DNA of 64,000 nt, taken from positions 62,001 to 126,000 of the forward strand of contig JAFEGM010000052.1 of NCBI GenBank assembly GCA_018240025.1. Reading direction: 5' to 3'. Numbering within the stretch: position 1 is the first letter of the stretch; each line of letters opens with the position of its first letter. Positions 7,201-16,634 of the stretch are shown piece after piece. The notes under the pieces were generated by a model. The model was not told the DNA's origin. It saw nothing but the letters and a program-made list of their open reading frames with translations, and searched no databases. The DNA comes from Verrucomicrobiota bacterium. GTDB taxonomy: Bacteria; Verrucomicrobiota; Verrucomicrobiia; Chthoniobacterales; SZAS-18. The translations under genes were made by a program, and so were the position numbers.

Positions 7201-10200
7201 ATGATCCGTCCCTTCCTCCTCCTGCCGGCGCTCTGCCTCGCGCTGCCGACCGCCACGGTGCTTGCCCAGGGCACGCTCGCCTTTTGGAACAACTCCACCG
7301 GCCTCTGGTCTGAGGCGGGTCGCTGGTCGAGCAACCCGGTCTTCCCGAACGGCCCCGACTTCGGCGCGGTCATCAACGGCGGCAACGTCACGCTCGACGG
7401 CGACTACTCCGTGCAGTTTTTCGGGATGGGCGGCGGCGCGCTCGTCAGCAGCGGCAATCGCACGCTGACCAACAACGCCGGCTTCACCTTTCTGACCGGC
7501 TCGCTCGGCAACGGGGTGGCGGCCAACGCGGTCACGGTCGTCGCCAACGGCGGGATCAGCCTGCTCAGCGGCGCGCAGAACGGCACGCCCGGCACGGCCG
7601 GCAATGCGTCGATTAATGCCGCCACCTTGATCAATGCCGCCGGCAGCACGGCCTCGCAGACGAATACCGACAACCCGTTCAACCTCGGCAGCGGCGCGGT
7701 CGTGCAGAACGACGGGCTCTGGCTGGCCCGCACCTCCAACGGTCTGCTGAATCTGGGCGGAGCGCCCTCCACCTTTCGAAACCTCGGCACCTTCCGGCGC
7801 GACCAGGGCACGGGCGCTTACATCGTCGGCATCAATGGCGGCATCCAGTTCGTCAACGCGGGCGCCTTCGACCTGCAGACCGGGGTGGTGGTGATCAACG
7901 CAGGCGGTTCCGCCAGCGGCAGCTTCGCCATCGCGAGCGGCGCGCGGCTGGAGTTCAGTTCGGACTACACCTTCCAGGCCGGCGCCACCGTCTCCGGCGC
8001 GGGCGAGCTGCGCTTCGGCAGCAACGGCGTGCGCTCCGCGACGAGCTCGCTCAGCTTCCCGGTGGCCACCCTGCGGCAGGACAGCGGCACGCTCCTCGTG
8101 GCGCAGGGGGAGACGCTCGCGCTCGGCGGGGCCTTCGAGTGGCGGACCGGCACGCTCGGCAACGCTCTGGCGGCCAACTCCGGGACGTTGCGGGTCGACG
8201 GCGGCGTGACCTTCGGCCCGAGCGGTGGCCAGACGGTCAACTTCGCCACGTTGCTGGTGCCGGCCGGCGCTGCGGCGGTGCAGAGCAACGCGAGCGACTT
8301 CGTGCGACTGGCCAACAACGGGCAGATCCGCAACGAAGGCGCCTACTACGCGCGGGTCGACAGCGGGATCGTGAACAACGGCGGCGGGAACGTGGGCTTC
8401 GTCAACCTCGGCACGTTCGTCCGCGACACCTCCAGCGGCTCGTTCGTGGTGGGCATCAATGGCGGCGTGACCTTCCAAAACTCGGGCAGCGTGCAGGTGC
8501 AGACGGGCACGCTGGAGCTGCGTGCCGGGGGCAGCTCGACCGGCGCATTCGACGTCGCCGGGGGCGCGACGCTAGCCGTGAACACCGACTACACCTTCGC
8601 CGCCGGCACCTCGATCACGGGCGCCGGGCGGGTCGATTGGAGCAGCGGCAGCCAGCTCTTCCCGGCCTCGCTCACGCTCGCGGTGGCCCAGCCGCGGCTG
8701 GTCAGCGGCTTCTTCCTCGTGGCGCAGGGGCAGACGGTGACGACGAACGGGGCCTTCGCCTGGCAGACCGGCACGCTCGGCAACGGTCAGGCGACCAACT
8801 CCGGCACCCTGCGGGTCGACGGCGGCGTGACTTTCGGCCCGGGCGGCGGCCAGACGATCAATTTCGCCACCCTGCACGTCCCGGCCGGGGCCAGCGCCCG
8901 GCAGCAGAACGCGAGCGACTTCGTGCGACTGGCCAACAACGGACAGATCCGCAACGACGGCGCCTACCTGGCGCAGACCGACAACGGTCTGCTCAACGCC
9001 GGCGGCGGCGGCGTGGCCTTCTTGAACAACGGTACGTTCGTGCGCGACACCGGTGCCGGCGTCTTCGCGGTGGGGGTCAATGGCGGCATCCTTTTCCAAA
9101 ACGCCGGCAGCGTGCAGGTGCAGACGGGCACGCTGGAACTGCGCGCCGGAGGCAGTTCGACGGGTGCGTTCGACCTCGCCAGCGGGACGACGTTGGCCCT
9201 GACGAACGATTACACCTTCGCCGCCGGGACCTCGATCACGGGCGCGGGGCGGGTCGATTGGAGCGGCGGCAGTCAGTCCTTCCCGGCCTCGCTCACGCTC
9301 GCGGTGGCCCAGCCGCGGCTGGTCAGCGGCACCCTCCTCGTCGCGCAGGGGCAGACGGTGACGACGAACGGGGCTTTCGAATGGCGGTCTGGATCGCTCG
9401 GCAACGGTGTGGCGACCAACTCCGGCACGTTGCGGGTCAACGGCGGCGTCACCTTCGGCCCGGGCGGCGGCCAGACGATCAATCAAGCCACGCTGCACGT
9501 TCCGGCCGGCGCGAGCGCCTTCCAGGTCAACGCCAGCGACTTCGTGCGGCTGGCCAACAACGGGCAGATCCGCAACGACGGCGCCTATCTGGCGCGAACC
9601 GACAACGGGCTGCTCAACGGCGGCGGCGGCAGCATCGCCTTCGTCAACAACGGCCTTTTCCAGCGCGACACGGCGACGGGCACTTTCGTCGTCGGGGTTA
9701 ACGGCGGTCCGCCCTTCACCAATGCCGGCACGGTCCGGGTCGAGACCGGCAACCTGCAGTTCAACGGCGGCGGATCGTCCACCGGGGCGCTCGAGGTCCT
9801 GGCGGGCGCGCAGCTCGAGTTCAATGCCGACTTCCTCTTCGACCAAGGCACGACGGCCACCGGCGCGGGGCGCCTGCAGTGGAGCAACGGGCAGCTGCGG
9901 TTCCCCAGCTCGCTGAGCTTGGCGATCGCCCAGGTGCGCTGGTCGGCCGGCAACGTGCTGCTCGGTCAAGGCTCGACCTTGAACCTCGACGGGCGGCTCG
10001 ACTGGGTCGGCGGCAGCCAGCTCGGCAATGGCCTGGCGGCCAATGCCGGCACGTTGCGCGCCGCTGGCGGCCTGATGCTGGGGCCGGGCGGCGGGCAGAC
10101 CTTGAACAACGCCACGCTGCATCTGCCGGCCGGCGCGGTCGCCATTCAGGCGAACGCCAGCGACTTCCTCCGGTTGGGCAACGGCGCGGTGCTGCGGATC

Positions 10201-11766
10201 GACGGCACCTACTACGCGCGGACCGACAATGGTATCGTCAACAACGGCGGGGCGACCAGTACGCTGCTCAATCAGGGCAGCTTCATCCGTGACACCGGGA
10301 CCGGCGTCTTCGACACCGCGCTCGGCGGCGGCCCCAGCTTCGTCAATGCGGGCGCCGTGCAGGCCTTGACCGGCACGCTGCGTTTCTCCGGCGGCGGTTC
10401 GTCCACCGGCAGCTTCAATGCGGCCGCTGGCGCGGTGCTCGAATTCACCAACAGCTACACCTTCGCGGCGGGCACGACGGCGACCGGCGCCGGCACGCTC
10501 CGGCTGGCGGGCGGCCCGCTCTCGATCCCCGCCTCGCTCGCCCTCGGCATCGCCACGGTGCAGCAGCAGGGCGGCGGCGTCGTCAGCGTCGCGAGCGGAC
10601 AAACGCTGGCGCTGAGCGGCCTGCACGAGTGGACCGGCGCGTCGCTCGTCGGCGGCGGCACGCTGCTGGCCGGCGGCGGGGCCAGCCTGCGCAATTCTCA
10701 GAGCATCGCGAACGCGACCTATGCGGTGCCCGCCGGGGCCACGGCGACGATCGAGGCGACGTCCGACGGCCAGCTCAATCTGTCCTCCGGCGCCCGCCTG
10801 ACCAACGCCGGCGTGCTGCGGGTGCGCAGCAATGGCCTCGTGATCCATGGTGGCGGTGGCGGCACGTTCGCGAACACCGGCCTGCTGCAGCGGGAGGTCG
10901 GCACGGGCACGTTCACGTTCACGGCGGGGCTGGCCTTCGACAATCCGGGCTCGACCGTGGCGGGCAGCGGCACGCTGCGGATCGATGCGAGCATCGCCCA
11001 GCTGACCGCCGGCACGCTGACCGGCGGGACGTGGCAGGTGAACGATGGCGCCACGCTCGAAGGGAGCGGATTCGCTGGCGGCATCCTCGCCAATGCCGGG
11101 GTAATCCGTCTGTTCGGACCCGGTTCCGTCTTCAACGCGCTGGCACCGCTGGCGGCGAACAGCGGCACGCTCCGCTTCGAGGCGCGCAATTTCACCACCG
11201 CAGGCGCCTTCCTGAACTCGGGGCGCCTCGAGCTGGCCAACGGGTCGGTCTTCACCGTGCCGAACGGGGCCCAATTGACCAATACCTCGACCGGGGTGCT
11301 GACCGGCCAGGGCACGATCGCCAGCAGTCTCTTCAATGCCGGTCGCGTCGAGGCGCGGGGCGCGGGGACGACGCTGGTGCTGACCGGCGAAGTGACCAAC
11401 AACGGTCTCTTCGTGGCCGCCGCCGGCGGGACGATCAACGCGGTCAACACGACCTTCGTGAACAACGGCGTGCTCGACCGCAGCACCGGTACGATCCTGC
11501 TGCCGGCCGGTTTCATCGACAACGGCGTGACCGTCGACAGCAGTCAGGTGCGTATTCGCAGCGCGGTGAAGACGGGCAATACGGTCACCCTCTCGGTCGA
11601 CAGCTTCAGCGGCCACAGCTACCAACTGAAGCGTTCGCTCGACCTCGCGGGCGACGTCTTCGTCAATCTCGGCGCACCGCAGCCCGGCAGCACCGGCAGC
11701 CAGCTGATCTTCACCGACAACAACGCCAGCGGGGCAAAAGGGTTCTACCGCGTGGTGGTGGATTGA
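7201..11766 (+). CDS. Large secreted beta-solenoid protein with about 207-residue tandem repeats
   Basis: 1521 residues from ATG 7201, chosen because MIRPFLLLPALCLALPTATV and the following LAQG form a clear signal peptide; an in-frame ATG 30 bp upstream is less likely. The rest is rich in G, N, T and A with short beta-strand turns, and it repeats. The phrase VRLANNGQIRN recurs at nucleotide spacings of exactly 621, 621 and then about 624 bp. The last 85 residues form a different module ending KGFYRVVVD, common at the ends of verrucomicrobial extracellular proteins. There is no C-terminal beta-barrel, so it is not a classical autotransporter. A surface structural or adhesive role is inferred. 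Confidence 0.75.
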   Translation: MIRPFLLLPALCLALPTATVLAQGTLAFWNNSTGLWSEAGRWSSNPVFPNGPDFGAVINGGNVTLDGDYSVQFFGMGGGALVSSGNRTLTNNAGFTFLTGSLGNGVAANAVTVVANGGISLLSGAQNGTPGTAGNASINAATLINAAGSTASQTNTDNPFNLGSGAVVQNDGLWLARTSNGLLNLGGAPSTFRNLGTFRRDQGTGAYIVGINGGIQFVNAGAFDLQTGVVVINAGGSASGSFAIASGARLEFSSDYTFQAGATVSGAGELRFGSNGVRSATSSLSFPVATLRQDSGTLLVAQGETLALGGAFEWRTGTLGNALAANSGTLRVDGGVTFGPSGGQTVNFATLLVPAGAAAVQSNASDFVRLANNGQIRNEGAYYARVDSGIVNNGGGNVGFVNLGTFVRDTSSGSFVVGINGGVTFQNSGSVQVQTGTLELRAGGSSTGAFDVAGGATLAVNTDYTFAAGTSITGAGRVDWSSGSQLFPASLTLAVAQPRLVSGFFLVAQGQTVTTNGAFAWQTGTLGNGQATNSGTLRVDGGVTFGPGGGQTINFATLHVPAGASARQQNASDFVRLANNGQIRNDGAYLAQTDNGLLNAGGGGVAFLNNGTFVRDTGAGVFAVGVNGGILFQNAGSVQVQTGTLELRAGGSSTGAFDLASGTTLALTNDYTFAAGTSITGAGRVDWSGGSQSFPASLTLAVAQPRLVSGTLLVAQGQTVTTNGAFEWRSGSLGNGVATNSGTLRVNGGVTFGPGGGQTINQATLHVPAGASAFQVNASDFVRLANNGQIRNDGAYLARTDNGLLNGGGGSIAFVNNGLFQRDTATGTFVVGVNGGPPFTNAGTVRVETGNLQFNGGGSSTGALEVLAGAQLEFNADFLFDQGTTATGAGRLQWSNGQLRFPSSLSLAIAQVRWSAGNVLLGQGSTLNLDGRLDWVGGSQLGNGLAANAGTLRAAGGLMLGPGGGQTLNNATLHLPAGAVAIQANASDFLRLGNGAVLRIDGTYYARTDNGIVNNGGATSTLLNQGSFIRDTGTGVFDTALGGGPSFVNAGAVQALTGTLRFSGGGSSTGSFNAAAGAVLEFTNSYTFAAGTTATGAGTLRLAGGPLSIPASLALGIATVQQQGGGVVSVASGQTLALSGLHEWTGASLVGGGTLLAGGGASLRNSQSIANATYAVPAGATATIEATSDGQLNLSSGARLTNAGVLRVRSNGLVIHGGGGGTFANTGLLQREVGTGTFTFTAGLAFDNPGSTVAGSGTLRIDASIAQLTAGTLTGGTWQVNDGATLEGSGFAGGILANAGVIRLFGPGSVFNALAPLAANSGTLRFEARNFTTAGAFLNSGRLELANGSVFTVPNGAQLTNTSTGVLTGQGTIASSLFNAGRVEARGAGTTLVLTGEVTNNGLFVAAAGGTINAVNTTFVNNGVLDRSTGTILLPAGFIDNGVTVDSSQVRIRSAVKTGNTVTLSVDSFSGHSYQLKRSLDLAGDVFVNLGAPQPGSTGSQLIFTDNNASGAKGFYRVVVD

Positions 11767-11986
11767 AGCCTCGAAACACGGGTCGGAAAAACTCGAAACT
11801 CGAAACTCGAAGCTCGAAGGAAGCTCGAAGTCTGAAGCTCGAAGTCTGAAAACTCGAAACTCGAAACTCGTGGCTCGCAGTCTCAAGCTCGAGCTTCGAA
11901 CTTCCTTCGAGTTTCGAGTTTCGAGTTTCGGGCGGCGGCTCCCGAGCCAGCTGGCAGGCGGCCTGCTCCATCGTGGCACCCTGCCA
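11767..11986. repeat. Inverted heptamer (CTCGAAR) array, hairpin-forming
   Basis: A run of 7-bp units AACTCGA/AGCTCGA spans about 11789-11880. It is followed by an inverted run (TCGAGTT units) at about 11890-11930. The arms can pair over about 35-40 bp with few mismatches, leaving a loop of roughly 50-70 bp. It separates the beta-solenoid gene from argE and would be transcribed downstream of the former. The same heptamer occurs at 4317-4373 and 20983-21042. Confidence 0.75.
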
Positions 11987-13096
11987 ATGCTCACTCGCAC
12001 TGAAGTCATTCTCCGCGATCTCGTCGCCCTCCAGACGGTCTCCTCACGCTCGAACGATCCGGCGCTCGACTACGCGGAGGGGCTGCTCGCGCCGGTCGGT
12101 TGGCAGATCGAGCGCCGCCGCTGGATCGACGAGCAGGGCGTGTCGAAGTCGAATCTGCTGGCCTGCACGCATCGCACCGCGGAGCCGGACTTGGCGCTTT
12201 GCGGGCACGTGGACACGGTGCCGGTCGACCCGCAATGGTCGGACGCCTTCGCGCTGCGGGCCGAGGCCGACCGGCTCCACGGCCTCGGGGCCTGCGACAT
12301 GAAGGGCTTCGTCGCCTCCGCGCTGGCCTTGGCCGAGCGCACGCCGGCCGGCGGGCCGGGGCCGTCGCTCATGCTGGTCCTGACGGCCGACGAGGAGATC
12401 GGCTGTCTCGGTGCCAAGCGTCTGGCGGCCGAATCCGACCTGAGGCCGCGCCGCGCCATCGTGGGCGAACCCACCGGACTGCAACCGGTGCGGGCCGGCA
12501 AAGGCTACGGCCTGGCGCGGCTGACCGTGCGCGGGCGCGAGGCCCACAGCGCCTTTCCGGGCGAGGGGCATTCGGCCATCTACGACGCCGCGCGCGTGCT
12601 GCTGCGGCTGGAGGAATTCAGCCAGGAACTGACGCGTTCGACGGCGCCGGCGTATCGGCCGCCGCATCCGACGATCAACGTCGGGCTCATCCGCGGTGGC
12701 ACGGCCAAGAACATCGTGCCCGGCCAGTGCGAACTGACCGTCGAGTTCCGCTCGATCGGCGCCGAGTCGCCCGTCGGCCTGGCCGAGCGCGTGCGCGCCT
12801 CGCTGGAGTCGCTCCGCGGCGTGGCCGAGTTCGAGTTCGAAGTCCTCCGCGCCGATGCCGGGTTCGAGCTGCCCGCCGCCGCGGCCTTTACCCGCACGAT
12901 GGAGACGCTGACCGGTCAGCCAGCGGGCACTGTGTCGTTCGGCACCGAAGCCCCGTACTTCGCCGCGCTGGGCGCCGAGGTGATCGTCTGCGGCCCCGGC
13001 GAGATGACCCGCGCCCATCGGCGCGACGAGTTCATCACGAGATCCGAGTTGGCTGCCTGCGACGCCCTGCTCGCGAAAGCCGCTGGACGTGGGTGA
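11987..13096 (+). CDS. argE: Acetylornithine deacetylase / M20 metallopeptidase
   Basis: 369 residues from ATG 11987. An upstream in-frame extension is translated from the heptamer repeat and was rejected. M20 zinc ligands and catalytic residues are visible: HVDTVPV (74-80), GACDMKG with the bridging Asp (101-107), and DEEIG with the catalytic Glu (135-139). GEPTGLQPVRAGKG is the form seen in ArgE rather than DapE. The enzyme would release acetate from N2-acetylornithine in arginine synthesis. No other arg gene is nearby, so the assignment rests on sequence alone; another M20 amidohydrolase is possible. Confidence 0.75.
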   Translation: MLTRTEVILRDLVALQTVSSRSNDPALDYAEGLLAPVGWQIERRRWIDEQGVSKSNLLACTHRTAEPDLALCGHVDTVPVDPQWSDAFALRAEADRLHGLGACDMKGFVASALALAERTPAGGPGPSLMLVLTADEEIGCLGAKRLAAESDLRPRRAIVGEPTGLQPVRAGKGYGLARLTVRGREAHSAFPGEGHSAIYDAARVLLRLEEFSQELTRSTAPAYRPPHPTINVGLIRGGTAKNIVPGQCELTVEFRSIGAESPVGLAERVRASLESLRGVAEFEFEVLRADAGFELPAAAAFTRTMETLTGQPAGTVSFGTEAPYFAALGAEVIVCGPGEMTRAHRRDEFITRSELAACDALLAKAAGRG

Positions 13097-13104
13097 AGCG
13101 GAGG

Positions 13105-13320
13105 GGCCGTAGTCCGCGCTCTCCGAGTGCGGCGGTCCGCGGAGGAGCAGAGGAGCCGCGAGTAGTCCGCACTCTCCGAGTGCGGCGGTCCGCGGAGGAG
13201 CAGAGGAGCCGCGAGTAGCCCGCACTCTCCGAGTGCGGCGGTCCGCAGAGGAGCAGAGGAGCCGCGAGTAGTCCGCACTCTCCGAGTGCGGCGGTCCGCG
13301 GAGGTGCGGAGCAGAGGAGC
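13105..13320. repeat. Four tandem 53-bp units each with the REP-like palindrome
   Basis: CCGCACTCTCCGAGTGCGG, or CCGCGCTC in the first copy, starts at 13114, 13167, 13220 and 13273, spaced exactly 53 bp apart. The palindrome has 8-bp arms and a TCC loop. The intervening sequence is a conserved purine-rich segment containing GAGGAGCAGAGGAGCCGCG. The block follows the argE stop directly and could act as a transcript end or be a REP-like expansion. Confidence 0.85.
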
Positions 13321-13375
13321 GCCGTAGTACGGCTGGCCGACCGTTAAGGCCAGAGAATGGTAATATGTGCGGCTC

Positions 13376-14446
13376 CTACGCCGAAGGCGTTCCGACCCCA
13401 AAGCCCAGGGCTGAGCCGAGGCACGAGGCTCTACCCTGGGACGCCGACCGAAACGCGGTCAACCGCGAAGCGGTTGCGGCCCGCGTTCGCTGAGGCCGAG
13501 GGACCCGGGCCTCGTGCGGCGGGCGTCGTCTCGCGGTGCGCGCAGGGCCACAAGGGTACGCGTCTGCTCCGTTGCTCGATGTCGTCCGTCGGTCACCCCT
13601 TTCTCCTTTGCGGGCCGGCCGCACTCGGAGAGTGCGGACTACTCCCTACGCCGAAGGCGTTCAGCCCCCAAAGCCCAGGGTTGAGCCGAGGCACGAGGCT
13701 CTACCCTGGGACGCCGACCGAAATGCGGTCAACCGCGAAGCGGTTGCGGCCCGCGTTCGCTGAGGCCGAGGGACCCGGGCCTCGTGCGGAGGGCGTCGTC
13801 TCGCGGTGCGCGCAGGGCCGCAAGGGTACGCGTCTGCTCCGTTGCTCGACGTCGTCCGTCGGACACCCCTTTCTCCTTTGCGGGCCGGCCGCACTCGGAG
13901 AGTGCGGACTACTCCCTACGCCGAAGGCGTTCCGCCCCCAAAGCCCAGGGTTGAGCCGAGGCACGAGGCTCTACCCTGGGACGCCGACCGAAATGCGGTC
14001 AACCGCGAAGCGGTTGCGGCCCGCGTTCGCTGAGGCCGAGGGACCCGGGCCTGAGCGCGGCGGGCGTCGTTTCGCGGTGCGCGAGGGCCGGAAGGGTTCG
14101 CGTTTGCCCGCTGCTCGACGTCGTCCGTCGGTCACCCTTCTCCTTTGCGGGCCGGCCGCACTCGGAGAGTGCGGACTACTCCCTACGCCGAAGGCGTTCA
14201 GCCCCCAAAGCCCAGGGTTGAGCCGAGGCACGAGGCTCTACCCTGGGACGCCGATCGAAATGCGGCCAACCGCGAAGCGGTTGCGGCCCGCGTTCGCTGA
14301 GGCCGAGGGACCCGGGCCTGAGCGCGGCGGCCGTCGTTTCGCGGTGCGCGAGGGCCGGAAGGGTTCGCGTTTGGTCCATTGCACGACGCCGTCCGTCGGT
14401 CGCCCGTTTCTCTGCTGCGGGCCGGCCGCACTCGGAGAGTGCGGAC
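13376..14446. repeat. 270-bp tandem repeat, four copies
   Basis: Copies begin with CCGAAGGCGT at 13381, 13651, 13921 and 14188 (periods 270, 270, 267). Each contains a hairpin made of CCCAGGGTTGAGCC, a loop of about 9 nt, and GGCTCTACCCTGGG (14-bp arms with one mismatch). Each ends with the palindrome CCGCACTCGGAGAGTGCGG, at 13619, 13889, 14156 and 14426. Copies differ by scattered substitutions and small indels. Open frames run through the block on both strands, but they only reflect the repeat. I see no gene in it. The stem-loop suggests a structured RNA or a mobile repeat. Confidence 0.85.
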
Positions 14447-14449
14447 GAC

Positions 14450-15361
14450 TCAGCGCGGGTCGAGGTCGTACACTTCCATCAGGACCGTGCCCGCGGCGCC
14501 GGTCGAGCCGGTCACGGAAATCGTGTAGGTGCCAGGGAACAGCGTGGTCAGGATGGCGCATTCGCGATCGTCGGTCGGACGCAGCGAGGTCATCGACTGG
14601 ATCTCGGTCGCGCGCGGCGAGTCCTTCCAGTTGTCGTTTTCCAGGATCTTGGTCGGGCCGGTGAAGATCTCCACCTTCGGATTATCGAGCGCGTTGGGCA
14701 CGCCGAACGCGGTCAGGCTCGGGCCGAGCACGCGGATGAGCACGTTCTTGGGCGCGCCGGCATTGACCACGATGCCGCCGATCATGGGGTTATCGGACGA
14801 GGTGCGGCCGCGCGTGGAAAGATTGAGTACCGCAGAAGAGGCCGCGGTCGGGTTGATCTCCGCCAAAATGGAGTAGCCCCACATTTCAACCGTATTGCCG
14901 TTGCGGGCGATGAACCCGGCCGGATCCGCGCTGATCGCACCGGGCGAGGTCGTGTAGCACTCCGCGTTCAGGTCGGGCAGAATGGGGAAGTCGCCGCCCG
15001 TCGTGCCGCCGCCGGTGGCGTAGTCCATGAAGACGAAGCCGACGAATTCGGTCGCGCGCCAAGCCCAGTTCGGCCGCGCGGGGTTGAAGTAGTTCTTGTT
15101 GATCCCGTCCGCGCCGGCCGCGATGCGGATGCGCAGGCGGTAATCCGTGCCCGACCAGTTGTTCGTCCGCGCGGCCAGGATCTCGCGGGCCCGGGCAATG
15201 GCGGCCGGATCGGTGATGCCGACGACGAATGCCTGCGAACGGTTCGAAGTTTCCTGCGTGCCGCCGCCAGCCAGGAAATAGACGGGAGTCTGGGCCTGGG
15301 CAGCGGTGCCGGCGGCAAAAGCCAGCGCGAGCACGGCGAGGGAATTCCGAAGCAAACTCAT
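14450..15361 (-). CDS. Secreted protein: BP74-like N-domain plus RVLGPSL-type C-domain
   Basis: 303 residues with signal peptide MSLLRNSLAVLALAFAAGTA and cleavage likely after AQA. The segment SQAFVVGITDPAAIARAREI (about 42-61) and the following W-rich part resemble the BP74 N-terminal domain, known from Dictyostelium and from bacterial secreted proteins. The C-terminal about 110 residues (VLIRVLGPSL, NPKVEIF, ENDNW, FPGTYTISVTG) form the beta-sandwich-like domain widespread in Verrucomicrobiota; a broken copy lies at 5627-5790. Function is unknown; it is exported. Its stop is 6 bp from the last palindrome of the repeat block. Confidence 0.65.
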   Translation of the reverse strand: MSLLRNSLAVLALAFAAGTAAQAQTPVYFLAGGGTQETSNRSQAFVVGITDPAAIARAREILAARTNNWSGTDYRLRIRIAAGADGINKNYFNPARPNWAWRATEFVGFVFMDYATGGGTTGGDFPILPDLNAECYTTSPGAISADPAGFIARNGNTVEMWGYSILAEINPTAASSAVLNLSTRGRTSSDNPMIGGIVVNAGAPKNVLIRVLGPSLTAFGVPNALDNPKVEIFTGPTKILENDNWKDSPRATEIQSMTSLRPTDDRECAILTTLFPGTYTISVTGSTGAAGTVLMEVYDLDPR

Positions 15362-15445
15362 GGGAGGGGAAAAGTGGGAGTGGCCGCCTGACGGTCAATC
15401 GCGTTCCGTCGCGGGAACGAGAACGGATGCAGTCAGTTCTGAGAA

Positions 15446-16630
15446 TTGTCGGCAGAATTCCAAAAATCCGCCAGAAGCGGAAGCGATTTCCGCCGGCCGA
15501 GGCACAGTCGAGCGGCGAGGGAGCTGAGCCATACCACCAGTCCGCAGGACACGCGCGATCTGGATGCAGCCCTGACGAACGTGCGCTTCTTTTCGCTCCT
15601 CAAGACGGCCTTCGACCAGTGGGTCGACGATGGCGCGCTGCGGCTTAGCGCGGCCCTGGCCTTTTATTCGATGTTCTCGCTTTCGCCGCTGGTGGTCGTG
15701 GCCATCAGCGTGGCGGGGCTCGTCCTCGGCGAGGAAGCGGTGCGCGGCCAGCTGCAGGATCAGCTGCGCATCTACATCGGAGCCCCGGCGGCCGCGAGCC
15801 TCGAATCCCTCATCAGCAGCGCCGCGGTGCCCGCGGAGAGCTGGGGCGGCGCGGTCACGGGCTTTTGCACGATGCTGCTGGGCGCTTCGGGCGTCTTCGG
15901 GCAGCTGAAGGATGCGTTGAACACCATCTGGGAGGTGCCTCCGAAACCCTTCGGCGGCCTGCGGGAGTTCCTCCACGAGCGGCTGCTCAGCTTCGGCATG
16001 GTGCTGATCGTCGGCTTCCTGCTGCTGACGTCGCTCCTGCTCGGCACGGCCCTGACCGCCTTCGGCGGCTGGCTGGAGCGGGCGATCGGGGTGCCCACGT
16101 TCGTCGGACTCGCACTCGGCGCGCTGGTGCCGCTGTTCGTGGTCTCGCTCCTCTTCGCCGGTCTCTTCAAAGGGCTGCCCGACGCCCAGATCCGCTGGCG
16201 ACAGGTCTGGCTCGGCGCCGTCACCACCGCGGTGCTCTTCGAAATCGGCAAATGGATCCTGAGTTGGTATCTCGCCCGCGCCGGCACCACCTCGAGCTTC
16301 GGCGCAGCGGGCTCGCTCGTGGTGGTGCTGCTCTGGGTGTATTACTCGTCCTGCATTCTCCTCTTCGGGGCCGAGTTCACCAAGGCCCACGCCGACGCGC
16401 TGAACGCCGAGGCCTCCCAGCCCGCGCCCGAGGCGCTTGAGCCCGTCCTGCCGCTGGCGGCCGAACGGCCCCCGAACCTCGCGCCGCGCCACGCCTGGGC
16501 CGGCTGGTCGGCCTTGGCGCTGCTCACGCTCGCGCTCGGCCTGCTCGTGCGCCGAATGCCGACGGCGGAAGTCGAAGATGGCCCCGCAGCTGCTTCCAAG
16601 CGTCCGCCAGAACCGCCAATTGCGAGGTAG
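15446..16630 (+). CDS. YihY/BrkB-family inner-membrane protein
   Basis: 394 residues in the longest frame from a TTG at 15446; a GTG at about 15579 would start closer to the conserved core, so the start is uncertain. The core begins FFSLLKTAFDQWVDDGALRL and continues LSAALAFYSMFSLSPLVVVA, the hallmark of the family. About six transmembrane segments follow, plus a last hydrophobic segment after a proline/alanine-rich linker. The old label ribonuclease BN is known to be wrong for this family; its role in the membrane is unclear. Its stop is 4 bp before the LigD-like start, so the two are probably cotranscribed. Confidence 0.8.
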   Translation: MSAEFQKSARSGSDFRRPRHSRAARELSHTTSPQDTRDLDAALTNVRFFSLLKTAFDQWVDDGALRLSAALAFYSMFSLSPLVVVAISVAGLVLGEEAVRGQLQDQLRIYIGAPAAASLESLISSAAVPAESWGGAVTGFCTMLLGASGVFGQLKDALNTIWEVPPKPFGGLREFLHERLLSFGMVLIVGFLLLTSLLLGTALTAFGGWLERAIGVPTFVGLALGALVPLFVVSLLFAGLFKGLPDAQIRWRQVWLGAVTTAVLFEIGKWILSWYLARAGTTSSFGAAGSLVVVLLWVYYSSCILLFGAEFTKAHADALNAEASQPAPEALEPVLPLAAERPPNLAPRHAWAGWSALALLTLALGLLVRRMPTAEVEDGPAAASKRPPEPPIAR

Positions 16631-16634
16631 CTGT

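Noticed and set aside
7201-11766. Classical autotransporter
   Set aside because: No C-terminal beta-barrel domain is visible; the end is an FYRV-type module.
11870-11986. N-terminal extension of argE
   Set aside because: The added residues are translated from the CTCGAAR heptamer repeat; the M20 domain begins at ATG 11987.
8572-12009. Long minus-strand open frame (about 1145 residues)
   Set aside because: Antisense to the beta-solenoid gene; its repetitive nature mirrors the repeats of the real gene.
13105-13320. CRISPR array
   Set aside because: Units are contiguous with conserved intervening sequence; there are no unique spacers and no cas genes.
13357-14664. Protein-coding gene across the 270-bp repeats
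   Set aside because: The frame merely repeats GLSRGTRLYPGTP with each unit, and other frames and the opposite strand are open as well.
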